Source: an uncultured Sphingobacteriales bacterium
GTDB taxonomy: Bacteria; Bacteroidota; Bacteroidia; Chitinophagales; Chitinophagaceae
DNA length: 5,356 nucleotides
Assembly: GCA_946479435.1 (NCBI GenBank)
Contig: CAMLFX010000136.1
Span: forward strand, 1-5,356
Direction of reading: 5' to 3'
Shown here: positions 1 through 5,356 of the stretch, in pieces
Layout: the number at the start of each line of letters is the position of its first letter
Numbering within the stretch: the stretch's first letter is position 1
Made by a program: the position numbers and the translations under genes
The notes under the pieces: model-generated
What the model was told of the DNA's origin: nothing
Seen by the model: only the letters and a program-made list of their open reading frames with translations
Database searches by the model: none

Positions 1-65
<65 letters not shown>

Positions 66-73
66 CAAGCTTT

Positions 74-96
74 AAATCGCCTCCGGGCGATTTTTT
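74..96 (+). terminator. Rho-independent terminator after tRNA-Ala
   Basis: AAATCGCC (74-81) pairs perfectly with GGCGATTT (86-93) around a TCCG loop, and a run of six T follows at 91-96. It should end the tRNA-Ala transcript. The GIY-YIG start codon lies only 8 nt after the T run, so that gene would need read-through or a promoter hidden here. Confidence 0.88.
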
Positions 97-103
97 CATT
101 TGC

Positions 104-355
104 ATGAATTACTGTTTTTATATTATCTATTCAATAAAGTTGGACAAGTATTACATTGGCCATACTGAGGATGTGCGAAAACGCTAGGGACAGCATAATG
201 ATGGCATCTCTTATTTCACTTCTAAAGCTGACGATTGGCAAATTGCTTATTGCGAAGTGTATGCTACACGGGAAGAAGCAAGAGCCAGGGAAACTGAAGT
301 GAAAAAGAAGAAGAGTAGAAAGTATATTGAATGGCTAATTAGCTCAGCTGGCTAG
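104..355 (+). pseudogene. GIY-YIG family nuclease, interrupted by an amber codon
   Basis: From the ATG at 104 the frame reads 83 sense-or-amber codons, ending at TAG 353-355. It resembles the small stand-alone GIY-YIG nucleases common in Bacteroidota (SLX1/UPF0213-like, usually about 80-100 residues). Visible features are FYIIYS (residues 5-10, the GIY position), KYYIG (15-19), the probable catalytic Arg27 in VRKR, a QHN segment shortly after, DWQIAY (44-49) and a helix ending ARETEVKK in which Glu63 is the likely metal-binding residue. Codon 28 is TAG (185-187), directly after Arg27, where relatives usually have Leu or another hydrophobic residue; one base change from TTG would explain it. 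No frameshift is visible, so the break looks recent. The last codons (SSAG and the stop) are read from the second tRNA copy. It is probably inactive unless the amber codon is read through. Confidence 0.8.
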
Positions 356-418
356 AGCGCTTGCATGCCCCGAAAGCATTCGGGGAAGAGGTCATCGGTT
401 CGACTCCGTTATTCTCCA
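333..418 (+). pseudogene. tRNA-Ala-like copy with a hairpin in place of the anticodon
   Basis: From the D stem onward (342-418) this matches the tRNA-Ala at the window start, with intact D arm (342-358), T arm (394-410) and 3' acceptor strand ATTCTCC (411-417). Two changes should disable it as an alanine tRNA. The 5' acceptor strand GGCTAAT (333-339) pairs with ATTCTCC at only five of seven positions. The anticodon loop and the 3' half of the anticodon stem are partly replaced by an 18-nt hairpin (368-385), so GGC is gone and the body is about 86 nt instead of 74. CTT (360-362) can still pair with AAG (386-388), giving a long bulged arm. It overlaps the 3' end of the GIY-YIG frame and is followed by its own terminator. 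It is probably a pseudogene; a tRNA-like small RNA is possible but unsupported. Confidence 0.82.
368..385 (+). repeat. Perfect palindromic hairpin inserted in the tRNA copy
   Basis: CCCCGAA (368-374) pairs fully with TTCGGGG (379-385) across an AGCA loop. It sits exactly where copy 1 has the anticodon loop and 3' stem bases GCATGC (27-32). From memory, short palindromes of the CCCGAAAGCATTCGGG type occur often between genes in Bacteroidota genomes, so this may be a dispersed palindromic element; that cannot be tested from one copy. Confidence 0.75.
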
Positions 419-426
419 CAAGCTTT

Positions 427-449
427 AAATCGCCTTCGGGCGATTTTTT
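427..449 (+). terminator. Rho-independent terminator after the tRNA-like copy
   Basis: AAATCGCC (427-434) pairs with GGCGATTT (439-446) around a TTCG tetraloop, followed by six T (444-449). It equals the first terminator except that the loop is TTCG, a very stable tetraloop. It also lies 8 nt beyond the stop of the minus-strand kinase. Read in that direction the stem is followed by only three T, so it would be a weak terminator for the kinase. Confidence 0.88.
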
Positions 450-456
450 CATTTTC

Positions 457-2442
457 TCAGTTTGTTTGCTTTATCTGCTTAACCGAGTGAAAATGTTTTT
501 CCTGTTTGGCGTTTCCAACTGTATCGCTATATAGCGGTATAATAACATGAGCAACTGTACCCTTTCTGCCTGTTTTCGAATCTATTTCTATACTGCCACC
601 AAGTAAGTTTAAACGCGATTGAATGTTGGCCCACCCATTCCCTTTCGATTTGTAAAGATTAACCACATCAAACCCGTCACCATTATCCTCTATCATCAGG
701 CTTAGTTCATTATTATCTTTATATAGTTGCACTGTTACCTCTTTTGCGTTGGCATATTTTACAATATTATTTAGCAGTTCTTGCGTTATGCGATAAGTGT
801 TTATTTCTATCAGCTCGTTATACCGCTCATTTTCTTCATCAGTATAAAAACTAAACTCCATACTACCTGGTTGTCTTAACTTATCAACAAGTTCTATTAA
901 AGCTTCTGCCAAGCCGGTTTTGGCCAGCATAGCGGGCATCATGGTGTGCGATATTTGTCGTAGCTCATTATACGATTGATCGATGAGATTCATAGTCGTT
1001 GCATACTGCTCCTCATTTTCAGTAGCATGTCCCAGCATGCTCAGGTTTATTTTTACTGCCGAAAGCAGCGGGCCAATGCCATCGTGCAGTTCTGCCGAGA
1101 TTCGTTTGCGCTCTTCCTCTTGTGTTTGTATTATAGCATTCAGGCGCTTCCTTTCTTCTTCAAGCTTTTCGTTAGCAATGCGTTTTTGTTGCTGCGCTTT
1201 TAAATAGGCATACGAGAATGCACCGGCAACTAAAAGTACAACTATAATGCCCGACGCGATGTATAGTTGTTGCTCATTTCTTGCGTCTTTCAGTTCATTA
1301 TTTTTCTCTAAAAGTTTTATAGCGGCTTCTTTCTTTTCAGTTTCATACTTGGTTTGTATTTCTGCAATAGCCATTTGGTTGTCTGCGCTGAATAGGGAGT
1401 CTTTTACCGATTGGGAAGATTGCATTAGCGCTAAAGCTTTCTTATAATCTTTTTCCTTTTCAGCAATAATGGATAGCTTCCTTTCTACCTCCTGTATATT
1501 TTCTTTGTCGTTATTCTCCCTGGCAATAGCTAAAGATTTATTGAGGTACATCTGCGCTTTCCCCAGGCTATCTTGCTCAATGTATAGCTCACCTATGTTC
1601 ATATATGTGGTAGCTATGCCATTTTTATTATTTACAATGAGGTGATGTTTTAATGATAGTGCAAAATATTCGGCTGCTTTTTTGTACTGCTTATCTTGTA
1701 TGGCGACATAACCTAAAGAGTTATACGTATTGCCTAATTGCATATCATCATTAAGCTCTTTTTGTAGTTTTAGCGCTTTATCATAATAGTATAAAGCTTG
1801 TTTTTTTTCTCGTGCTTCATAATATGCATTGGCAATATTGGTTAGCGAATAAGAGATAGCTTTTTTATCGCCAAATTTCTCCTTTATTGCAAGCGATAAC
1901 TTATGGTATTGAATTGCTTTTTGCGGTTGTTTGAATTGCCTGTAAACCGTTGCAATATTATTATAGCTCATCGCAATGCCCTTTTCGTCTTTAAGGGCTT
2001 CTTTTATTTTCAGCGACAGAAAATGGTACTCCAGTGCATCTTTATAGTTTCCCTGCGCCATGCGAATATTGCCCATATTGTTATACGCTGCGGAAAGCCC
2101 CGGTGTATCATTCATTTCTTTTCTAACATTCAAATTCTCTTCATAATAATCGCTGGCCAAATTGTACTGGCCTCTTTTGTAATAGTAGGTGCCATATAAG
2201 TTAACGGCATTTGCCAGGCCTAATTTGCTATTTAGTTTTTTGCTTGTTGCCTGCAGTCGCGCAGCATAATCTTTAATTTTTTCTACATCACCGTTGGCTA
2301 CTTCTTTGGCAAATGCTCTTACAGCTTCCTCCTGAGTTTTTCCAATTGTACGCTCAAATAGTTTTAATAAGCTATCGGCCTTAGGTTGTGCTAATATGTT
2401 ATGTGTATATAAAAGGAATAGAATCAATAAGCACCTTTTCAT
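457..2442 (-). CDS. TPR-containing sensor histidine kinase (HisKA_3 / HATPase_c)
   Basis: This is an inner-membrane two-component sensor kinase of 661 residues that should autophosphorylate on histidine and pass phosphate to a NarL/LuxR-type regulator. Residues 1-19 form a signal peptide (MKRCLLILFLL, ending near ILAQ). Seven TPR units spaced exactly 40 residues apart span about 75-350 and form the periplasmic sensing part. A membrane helix follows at about 393-415, then a basic coiled coil (about 416-445). The HisKA_3 H box contains AELHDGIGPLL with phosphoacceptor His453. The HATPase_c domain shows the N box (ITQELLNNIVKYA, about 552-564), EDNGDGF (585-591) and GNGWANI (601-607). The ATG at 2442 is chosen because the frame extends only to a TTG at 2469, and starting there would put nine residues before the signal peptide. 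No response regulator gene lies next to it, so its partner and signal are unknown. Confidence 0.92.
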   Translation of the reverse strand: MKRCLLILFLLYTHNILAQPKADSLLKLFERTIGKTQEEAVRAFAKEVANGDVEKIKDYAARLQATSKKLNSKLGLANAVNLYGTYYYKRGQYNLASDYYEENLNVRKEMNDTPGLSAAYNNMGNIRMAQGNYKDALEYHFLSLKIKEALKDEKGIAMSYNNIATVYRQFKQPQKAIQYHKLSLAIKEKFGDKKAISYSLTNIANAYYEAREKKQALYYYDKALKLQKELNDDMQLGNTYNSLGYVAIQDKQYKKAAEYFALSLKHHLIVNNKNGIATTYMNIGELYIEQDSLGKAQMYLNKSLAIARENNDKENIQEVERKLSIIAEKEKDYKKALALMQSSQSVKDSLFSADNQMAIAEIQTKYETEKKEAAIKLLEKNNELKDARNEQQLYIASGIIVVLLVAGAFSYAYLKAQQQKRIANEKLEEERKRLNAIIQTQEEERKRISAELHDGIGPLLSAVKINLSMLGHATENEEQYATTMNLIDQSYNELRQISHTMMPAMLAKTGLAEALIELVDKLRQPGSMEFSFYTDEENERYNELIEINTYRITQELLNNIVKYANAKEVTVQLYKDNNELSLMIEDNGDGFDVVNLYKSKGNGWANIQSRLNLLGGSIEIDSKTGRKGTVAHVIIPLYSDTVGNAKQEKHFHSVKQIKQTN

Positions 2443-2465
2443 TTCTTGGAAGAGATTATGATAAT

Positions 2466-2473
2466 CCAAAATA
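2466..2473 (-). promoter_or_regulatory. Possible promoter box of the histidine kinase
   Basis: On the minus strand TATTTTGG reads close to the Bacteroidota -7 box TAnnTTTG, but with one base fewer between TA and TTTG. It would place the transcript start about 15-20 nt before the ATG at 2442. No clear -33 TTTG is seen at proper spacing. This is a weak call. Confidence 0.22.
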
Positions 2474-2513
2474 CAATAAACATTTAAATTTTATGCGATG
2501 TAATTTGCGCAGG

Positions 2514-2528
2514 TTATCATAGTGATAA
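2514..2528. promoter_or_regulatory. Inverted repeat TTATCA-TAG-TGATAA, possible operator
   Basis: This is a perfect 6-bp inverted repeat with a 3-nt spacer, in the 178-nt gap between the divergent kinase and permease genes. It lies about 25 nt upstream of the permease -7 box, overlapping or just upstream of the -33 region. The size and symmetry suit a dimeric regulator, but I cannot assign a family. Confidence 0.35.
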
Positions 2529-2553
2529 GCTTATATATACCATGAGTAAACTG

Positions 2554-2561
2554 TAGTTTTG
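2554..2561 (+). promoter_or_regulatory. Bacteroidota -7 box for the TauE/DUF1634 pair
   Basis: TAGTTTTG matches the TAnnTTTG consensus of the Bacteroidota housekeeping sigma factor exactly. The -33 TTTG is not clear at the usual distance. A transcript starting near 2568 gives a leader of about 50 nt to the ATG at 2621, which favours that start over the ATG at 2576. Confidence 0.5.
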
Positions 2562-2620
2562 CCATTCTAGCTACAATGTGTTTGCTTTGCAAGTATTGCA
2601 TTATTCTTAGGTTCTTATTC

Positions 2621-3454
2621 ATGACCATTCTTGTATTTACGCTGATATTAATAATGGGTGCTTACCTGGCTGGTTTGTTAGGCGCGCTTACAGGCCTTGG
2701 GGGTGGCGTTATTATTATACCCTTGCTTACACTTGGCTTTCATATCGATTTTCACTACGCCATAGGCGCTGCTTTGGTGGGCTCTATTGCTACTTCTTCG
2801 GGGTCGGCAAGTGCGTATGTAAAAGAGGGTATTACCAATATCCGCCTGGGCATGTTTCTCGAAGTTGCTACTACTCTTGGCGCGGTTGTAGGGGCTATGC
2901 TGGCCATGTATATGCCTATCAATGCCATTGCTATCATTTTTGGCTGTGTATTGATATTCTCGGCATCTATGACGGTAAGGAAAAAAAGCGAGCATATAAC
3001 CCATAAGGGTAGCAAACTGGCTGCCAAACTGAAATTGAACAGTAGTTACCCAACACTGGATGGCAACGTTGATTATGAACTGAAAAATGTGGCCGGTGGT
3101 TTTTCCATCATGGCGTTTGCCGGTGTGTTATCGGGCTTATTGGGCATAGGCTCCGGTGCTGTAAAGGTGTTGGCTATGGATGGCGCTATGCGCGTGCCTT
3201 TCAGGGTAAGTACTACTACCAGCAATTTTATGGTAGGTGTTACAGCCGCCGCCAGTGCTGTGGTGTACCTGCAGCGTGGCTATATAGACCCCGGTATCGC
3301 TTTCCCGGTGGTAGTTGGCGTATTAGCGGGTGCATTTTCAGGTACAAAATTGCTCATGCGTATCAATATAAAATGGCTGCGCATCATATTCAGCATAGCT
3401 ATTACCTTCATAGCCTTACAGATGATCTATAACGGTTTCAACAGTAAATTCTAA
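2621..3454 (+). CDS. TauE/SafE family membrane permease (sulfite/anion exporter-like)
   Basis: This is a 277-residue polytopic inner-membrane protein of the TauE/SafE family (formerly DUF81), whose characterised members move sulfite, sulfoacetate or other organic anions. The family's internal duplication is visible: the first half carries GLGGGVIIIP (residues 25-34), the second GLLGIGSGAVKVLAM (172-186). About seven to eight hydrophobic helices are seen, with a charged cytoplasmic-type loop at about 119-155 between the halves. The ATG at 2621 gives a normal family length and begins at the first helix. An in-frame ATG at 2576 would add 15 residues but lies almost at the predicted transcript start. 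A DUF1634 gene follows 4 nt after the stop, so the two are co-transcribed. No sulfur-metabolism gene nearby tells which anion it carries. Confidence 0.9.
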   Translation: MTILVFTLILIMGAYLAGLLGALTGLGGGVIIIPLLTLGFHIDFHYAIGAALVGSIATSSGSASAYVKEGITNIRLGMFLEVATTLGAVVGAMLAMYMPINAIAIIFGCVLIFSASMTVRKKSEHITHKGSKLAAKLKLNSSYPTLDGNVDYELKNVAGGFSIMAFAGVLSGLLGIGSGAVKVLAMDGAMRVPFRVSTTTSNFMVGVTAAASAVVYLQRGYIDPGIAFPVVVGVLAGAFSGTKLLMRINIKWLRIIFSIAITFIALQMIYNGFNSKF

Positions 3455-3458
3455 TCCT

Positions 3459-3854
3459 ATGGAAACACCCGGACACAAATTTAACGACAGAGATATCCAG
3501 CAGATCATTGGAAAAATGCTGCGTTATGGAGTCTTAACCTCCTCTGCTATTACGCTTTTAGGCGGCATATTTTACTTGTTTCATCATGGTATGGATGCCA
3601 TACCGGACTATCACATATTTACCGGCGCTGCCAGTGCATATACAAGCCTGGCTCCTGTGCTGAATGGTGTACTGCATTTCGATGTAAAAGAAATAGTGCA
3701 GTTTGGGGTTATAGTACTTATAGCAACGCCTATATTGCGTGTAGCTATGTCGTTAATTGCGTTCGCTTTAGAGAAAGACAAGCTATATGTTGTTATTTCA
3801 ATGATAGTATTAGGTATTATTACTACCAGCCTGCTGGGAGGGCTGAAGCTTTAA
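3459..3854 (+). CDS. DUF1634 family membrane protein, partner of the permease
   Basis: This is a 131-residue protein with three predicted membrane helices at about 22-42, 77-103 and 108-129. The segment VQFGVIVLIATPILRVAMS (80-98) matches the Q-x-G-to-TP-x-x-RV pattern I associate with DUF1634. Members of this family are commonly encoded directly beside TauE/SafE permeases, as here, where only 4 nt separate the genes. The function is unknown; an accessory subunit or stabiliser of the transporter is an inference from that pairing. No Shine-Dalgarno sequence precedes the ATG, which is normal for this phylum, so the short gap suggests translational coupling. Confidence 0.87.
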   Translation: METPGHKFNDRDIQQIIGKMLRYGVLTSSAITLLGGIFYLFHHGMDAIPDYHIFTGAASAYTSLAPVLNGVLHFDVKEIVQFGVIVLIATPILRVAMSLIAFALEKDKLYVVISMIVLGIITTSLLGGLKL

Positions 3855-3864
3855 CAGTAAGCTC

Positions 3865-3896
3865 TTGCAGTATATCCGGTATTCTTACTAACTTTA
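3865..3896 (+). promoter_or_regulatory. Possible promoter of the small DUF6728-like gene
   Basis: TTG (3865-3867) lies 21 nt before TAACTTTA (3889-3896), which differs from TAnnTTTG only at the last base. The spacing is 2 nt longer than usual. The transcript would start about 12 nt before the ATG at 3915. It is weak; transcription from the upstream permease pair, 60 nt away, is equally possible. Confidence 0.25.
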
Positions 3897-3914
3897 ACTA
3901 AAGCGCAGATAGTT

Positions 3915-4073
3915 ATGTGGAAGCAAATTCTCACCTACTTGTACATCCGTAAACGGGATCCAAACGAACCTCGCAATATTAACATACGCATGATGCATGG
4001 AATGAATCGTATCTCCATTATCATGTTCTTTATTGCCGTTATTATAATTATATATCGGCTACTTATACGCTAG
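3915..4073 (+). CDS. Small DUF6728-like membrane protein
   Basis: This is a 52-residue protein that begins MWKQILTYLYIRKRDPNEPR, continues with MMHGMNR and ends in one hydrophobic helix (about 33-48, ISIIMFFIAVIIIIY). The YLYxRKRDPNxPRN segment followed by MHGxNxISIxMF is the pattern I recall for DUF6728, a family of very short single-helix proteins conserved in Bacteroidota; the family name is from memory. The basic segment before the helix suggests a cytoplasmic N-terminus. The function is unknown. Its last 15 nt overlap the 3' end of the minus-strand lpxB. The conserved-looking sequence, not its length, is the reason for calling it real. Confidence 0.8.
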   Translation: MWKQILTYLYIRKRDPNEPRNINIRMMHGMNRISIIMFFIAVIIIIYRLLIR

Positions 4074-5156
4074 GCTTACTATGGCTTGCGCAGCCAGTTT
4101 CGAAGCGTTATTCTTGCCAAGCTTGTGCCACAAATCAGCGTAGTCTGCAAACAATTCTTTTCTATAGTTTACATCATAGAGCAATTTAGTGAGCTCTGTT
4201 TTCAGGTTGGCTTCATTGAGTTCTCCTTGTATCAATTCTTTTACTACAGGTTTATCCATTATCAGGTTTACCAGCGATATGTATTTTACTTTGATCAGTT
4301 TTGTAGCCAGCAAATAGGATATTGGGTTACCCTTATAGCACACTACTTCCGGCACCCCAAACAGGGCGGTTTCCAGTGTTGCGGTGCCGCTTGTTACCAA
4401 TGCTGCACTTGCCTGCTTTAGCAGGTTGTAGGTTTGGTTATTGGCAATAAGCACATCAGCATTGCCTATCATTTCTTTGTAAAGGTGTTCAGGTTGCGAT
4501 GGTGCCTGTGCTACAACAAACTGGTGACCGGGAAAATGCCTTACTACTTGCAGCATTACGGGTAGCTTTACTTTTATTTCCTGCGCGCGGCTGCCGGGTA
4601 GCAGCGCTATTATTGGTTTGGCAGATAGTTGGTGCACAGGTTGCTTTTTTTCTTCTTCCACCACTTCTATAAGCGGATGACCAACATAGGCAACTTTGTA
4701 ACTCCATTTATTATAAAATTCAACTTCGAAAGGTAGTATTACCAGCATTTCATCTACATCCCGCTTTATTTTCTCTACTCTTTTCTCCTTCCACGCCCAT
4801 ACCTGTGGCGATATGTAATATGCTATTTTTATGCCCTTCTTCTTTGCCCATTCAGCAATACGCATATTAAAGCCGGGGTAGTCTATTAATACCAGCACAT
4901 CGGGTTTATAGGCTTCTATATCTTTTTTGCAGAAGTCTATATTGCGCATAATTGTTTTCAGGTGCATCAGCACCTCTACAAACCCCATAAAAGCAAGATC
5001 GCGATAGTGTTTTACAAGGGTCGCGCCGGCTGCTTCCATGCGGTCTCCTCCCCAGCAGCGTATCTCTGCAGCACTATCTTCGTTGTGCAATGCTTTTATC
5101 AGGTTGCTGCCATGAAGGTCGCCACTTGCTTCGCCTGCTATTAGGTAGTAACGCAT
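4059..5156 (-). CDS. lpxB: Lipid-A-disaccharide synthase
   Basis: LpxB is a GT19 family glycosyltransferase that joins UDP-2,3-diacylglucosamine and lipid X (2,3-diacylglucosamine 1-phosphate) into the lipid A disaccharide, at the inner face of the cytoplasmic membrane. The 365-residue protein is full length for Bacteroidota. Visible motifs are GEASGD (8-13) at the N-terminus, DYPGFN (92-97), SPQVWAW (116-122), VGHPL (158-162), LLPGSRxxEI (185-194) and TSGTATLE (255-262), with NLIM near 297. The start MRYYLIAGEASGD is the usual one. A small membrane protein gene ends one base upstream, so the two are probably translated from one transcript. The 3' end overlaps the convergent DUF6728-like gene by 15 nt, leaving no room for a terminator between them. 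Confidence 0.97.
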   Translation of the reverse strand: MRYYLIAGEASGDLHGSNLIKALHNEDSAAEIRCWGGDRMEAAGATLVKHYRDLAFMGFVEVLMHLKTIMRNIDFCKKDIEAYKPDVLVLIDYPGFNMRIAEWAKKKGIKIAYYISPQVWAWKEKRVEKIKRDVDEMLVILPFEVEFYNKWSYKVAYVGHPLIEVVEEEKKQPVHQLSAKPIIALLPGSRAQEIKVKLPVMLQVVRHFPGHQFVVAQAPSQPEHLYKEMIGNADVLIANNQTYNLLKQASAALVTSGTATLETALFGVPEVVCYKGNPISYLLATKLIKVKYISLVNLIMDKPVVKELIQGELNEANLKTELTKLLYDVNYRKELFADYADLWHKLGKNNASKLAAQAIVSLAYK

Positions 5157-5157
5157 T

Positions 5158-5334
5158 TTACCACACGTATCTTAAAAGTATCATCAATACCGCGTATAGC
5201 ATAGTGGCAATGAGCACGCCACGTGCACTCAGGTCAAGCCTTTTATTGGTAAAATATATGAAAGGTATCAGGTTTAGCAACAGGCTGAGGCTAAGTACCA
5301 TGAAGCCAAACTTGCCATTGTTGAATATAGCCAT
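5158..5334 (-). CDS. Small two-helix membrane protein upstream of lpxB
   Basis: From the ATG at 5334 this frame gives 58 residues with two hydrophobic helices (about 9-28, FGFMVLSLSLLLNLIPFIYF, and about 39-56), separated by the charged turn TNKRLDLSAR. The stop TAA is followed by one base and then the lpxB ATG, an arrangement typical of translational coupling. I do not recognise the family. The frame stays open to the window edge (five more codons to residues EGFSN), so an earlier start is possible. A role in envelope or lipid A synthesis is only a guess from position. Confidence 0.62.
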   Translation of the reverse strand: MAIFNNGKFGFMVLSLSLLLNLIPFIYFTNKRLDLSARGVLIATMLYAVLMILLRYVW

Positions 5335-5356
5335 TATATAATTACTAAAACCTTCG

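Larger units (their letters stand above)
66..418 (+). mobile_element. Candidate tRNA-associated GIY-YIG element
   Basis: The arrangement is tRNA-Ala, terminator, nuclease gene, then a second tRNA-like copy and terminator. A nuclease gene bounded by two copies of a tRNA segment is what an element inserting at a tRNA gene would leave if it carried its own tRNA segment. Here the downstream copy is degenerate and the nuclease has a stop codon, so the element looks decayed. The boundaries are approximate, and no integrase or other mobility gene is seen. Simple tandem duplication of a tRNA-terminator unit beside a nuclease gene is the alternative. Confidence 0.35.
342..454 (+). repeat. Direct repeat, copy 2 (tRNA-Ala-like plus terminator)
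   Basis: This is the second copy of the 1-101 unit, starting 341 nt downstream of it. It is 12 nt longer because GCATGC of copy 1 is replaced by an 18-nt hairpin. Otherwise only one base differs, in the terminator loop. The near-identity, terminator included, points to a recent duplication or ongoing gene conversion. Confidence 0.93.

Noticed and set aside
333..418. Second tRNA copy as a functional tRNA-Ala
   Set aside because: The anticodon is gone and two acceptor pairs are mismatched, so normal charging and decoding are not expected.
976..2199. Plus-strand open frames within the kinase gene (976-1207, 1247-1447, 1903-2199)
   Set aside because: They lie antisense to a well-supported kinase whose domains are continuous, and their translations show no recognisable family features.
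2443..2469. Extension of the histidine kinase to an upstream start at 2469
   Set aside because: The codon there is TTG, it would place nine residues before a clear signal peptide, and it overlaps the only promoter-like box. The ATG at 2442 is preferred.
2576..2620. Earlier ATG at 2576 for the TauE/SafE permease
   Set aside because: It would lie about 8 nt from the predicted transcript start and adds a Cys-rich segment not typical of the family. The ATG at 2621 gives the normal start at helix 1.
3857..3888. GTAAG ... CTTAC inverted repeat after the DUF1634 gene as a terminator
   Set aside because: The stem is 5 bp with a 22-nt loop and no T run follows, so it is not a convincing terminator.
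4086..5341. Open frames overlapping lpxB (plus strand at 4086-4421, 4962-5144 and 5090-5341; minus strand at 4489-4707)
   Set aside because: All overlap lpxB or the small gene upstream of it in other frames, and none has recognisable motifs.

Overview
The window comes from a Bacteroidota genome, most likely near Chitinophagaceae. The pointers are a TAnnTTTG-type promoter, start codons without Shine-Dalgarno sequences, a TPR-containing HisKA_3 sensor kinase, a tRNA without an encoded CCA, a short DUF6728-like membrane protein, and a Bacteroidota-style lpxB. The genus assignment is inference.

Left end (1-454): a tRNA-Ala(GGC), cut at its 5' end by the window, is followed by a rho-independent terminator and then by a small GIY-YIG nuclease gene carrying one in-frame amber stop. 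A second copy of the tRNA plus terminator follows. In this copy the anticodon has been replaced by a perfect 18-nt hairpin and the acceptor stem is damaged. The last codons of the GIY-YIG frame lie inside the second tRNA copy. Together this looks like a small tRNA-associated nuclease element, or its remains. It is the most unusual part of the window.

Middle (457-3854): a minus-strand sensor histidine kinase (signal peptide, seven TPRs, one membrane helix, HisKA_3 and HATPase_c domains) is divergent from a plus-strand pair, a TauE/SafE-type anion permease and a DUF1634 membrane protein 4 nt behind it. The 178-nt divergent gap holds a good TAnnTTTG box for the permease pair and a perfect 6-3-6 inverted repeat that could be an operator.

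Right end (3855-5356): a 52-residue DUF6728-like membrane protein (plus strand) runs tail-to-tail into lpxB (minus strand) with a 15-nt overlap. lpxB encodes lipid A disaccharide synthase of the outer-membrane lipopolysaccharide pathway. Directly upstream of it, one base away, is a small two-helix membrane protein that I do not recognise. It is probably translated from the same transcript and may continue past the window edge.

Apart from the left end, this looks like ordinary chromosomal gene content.
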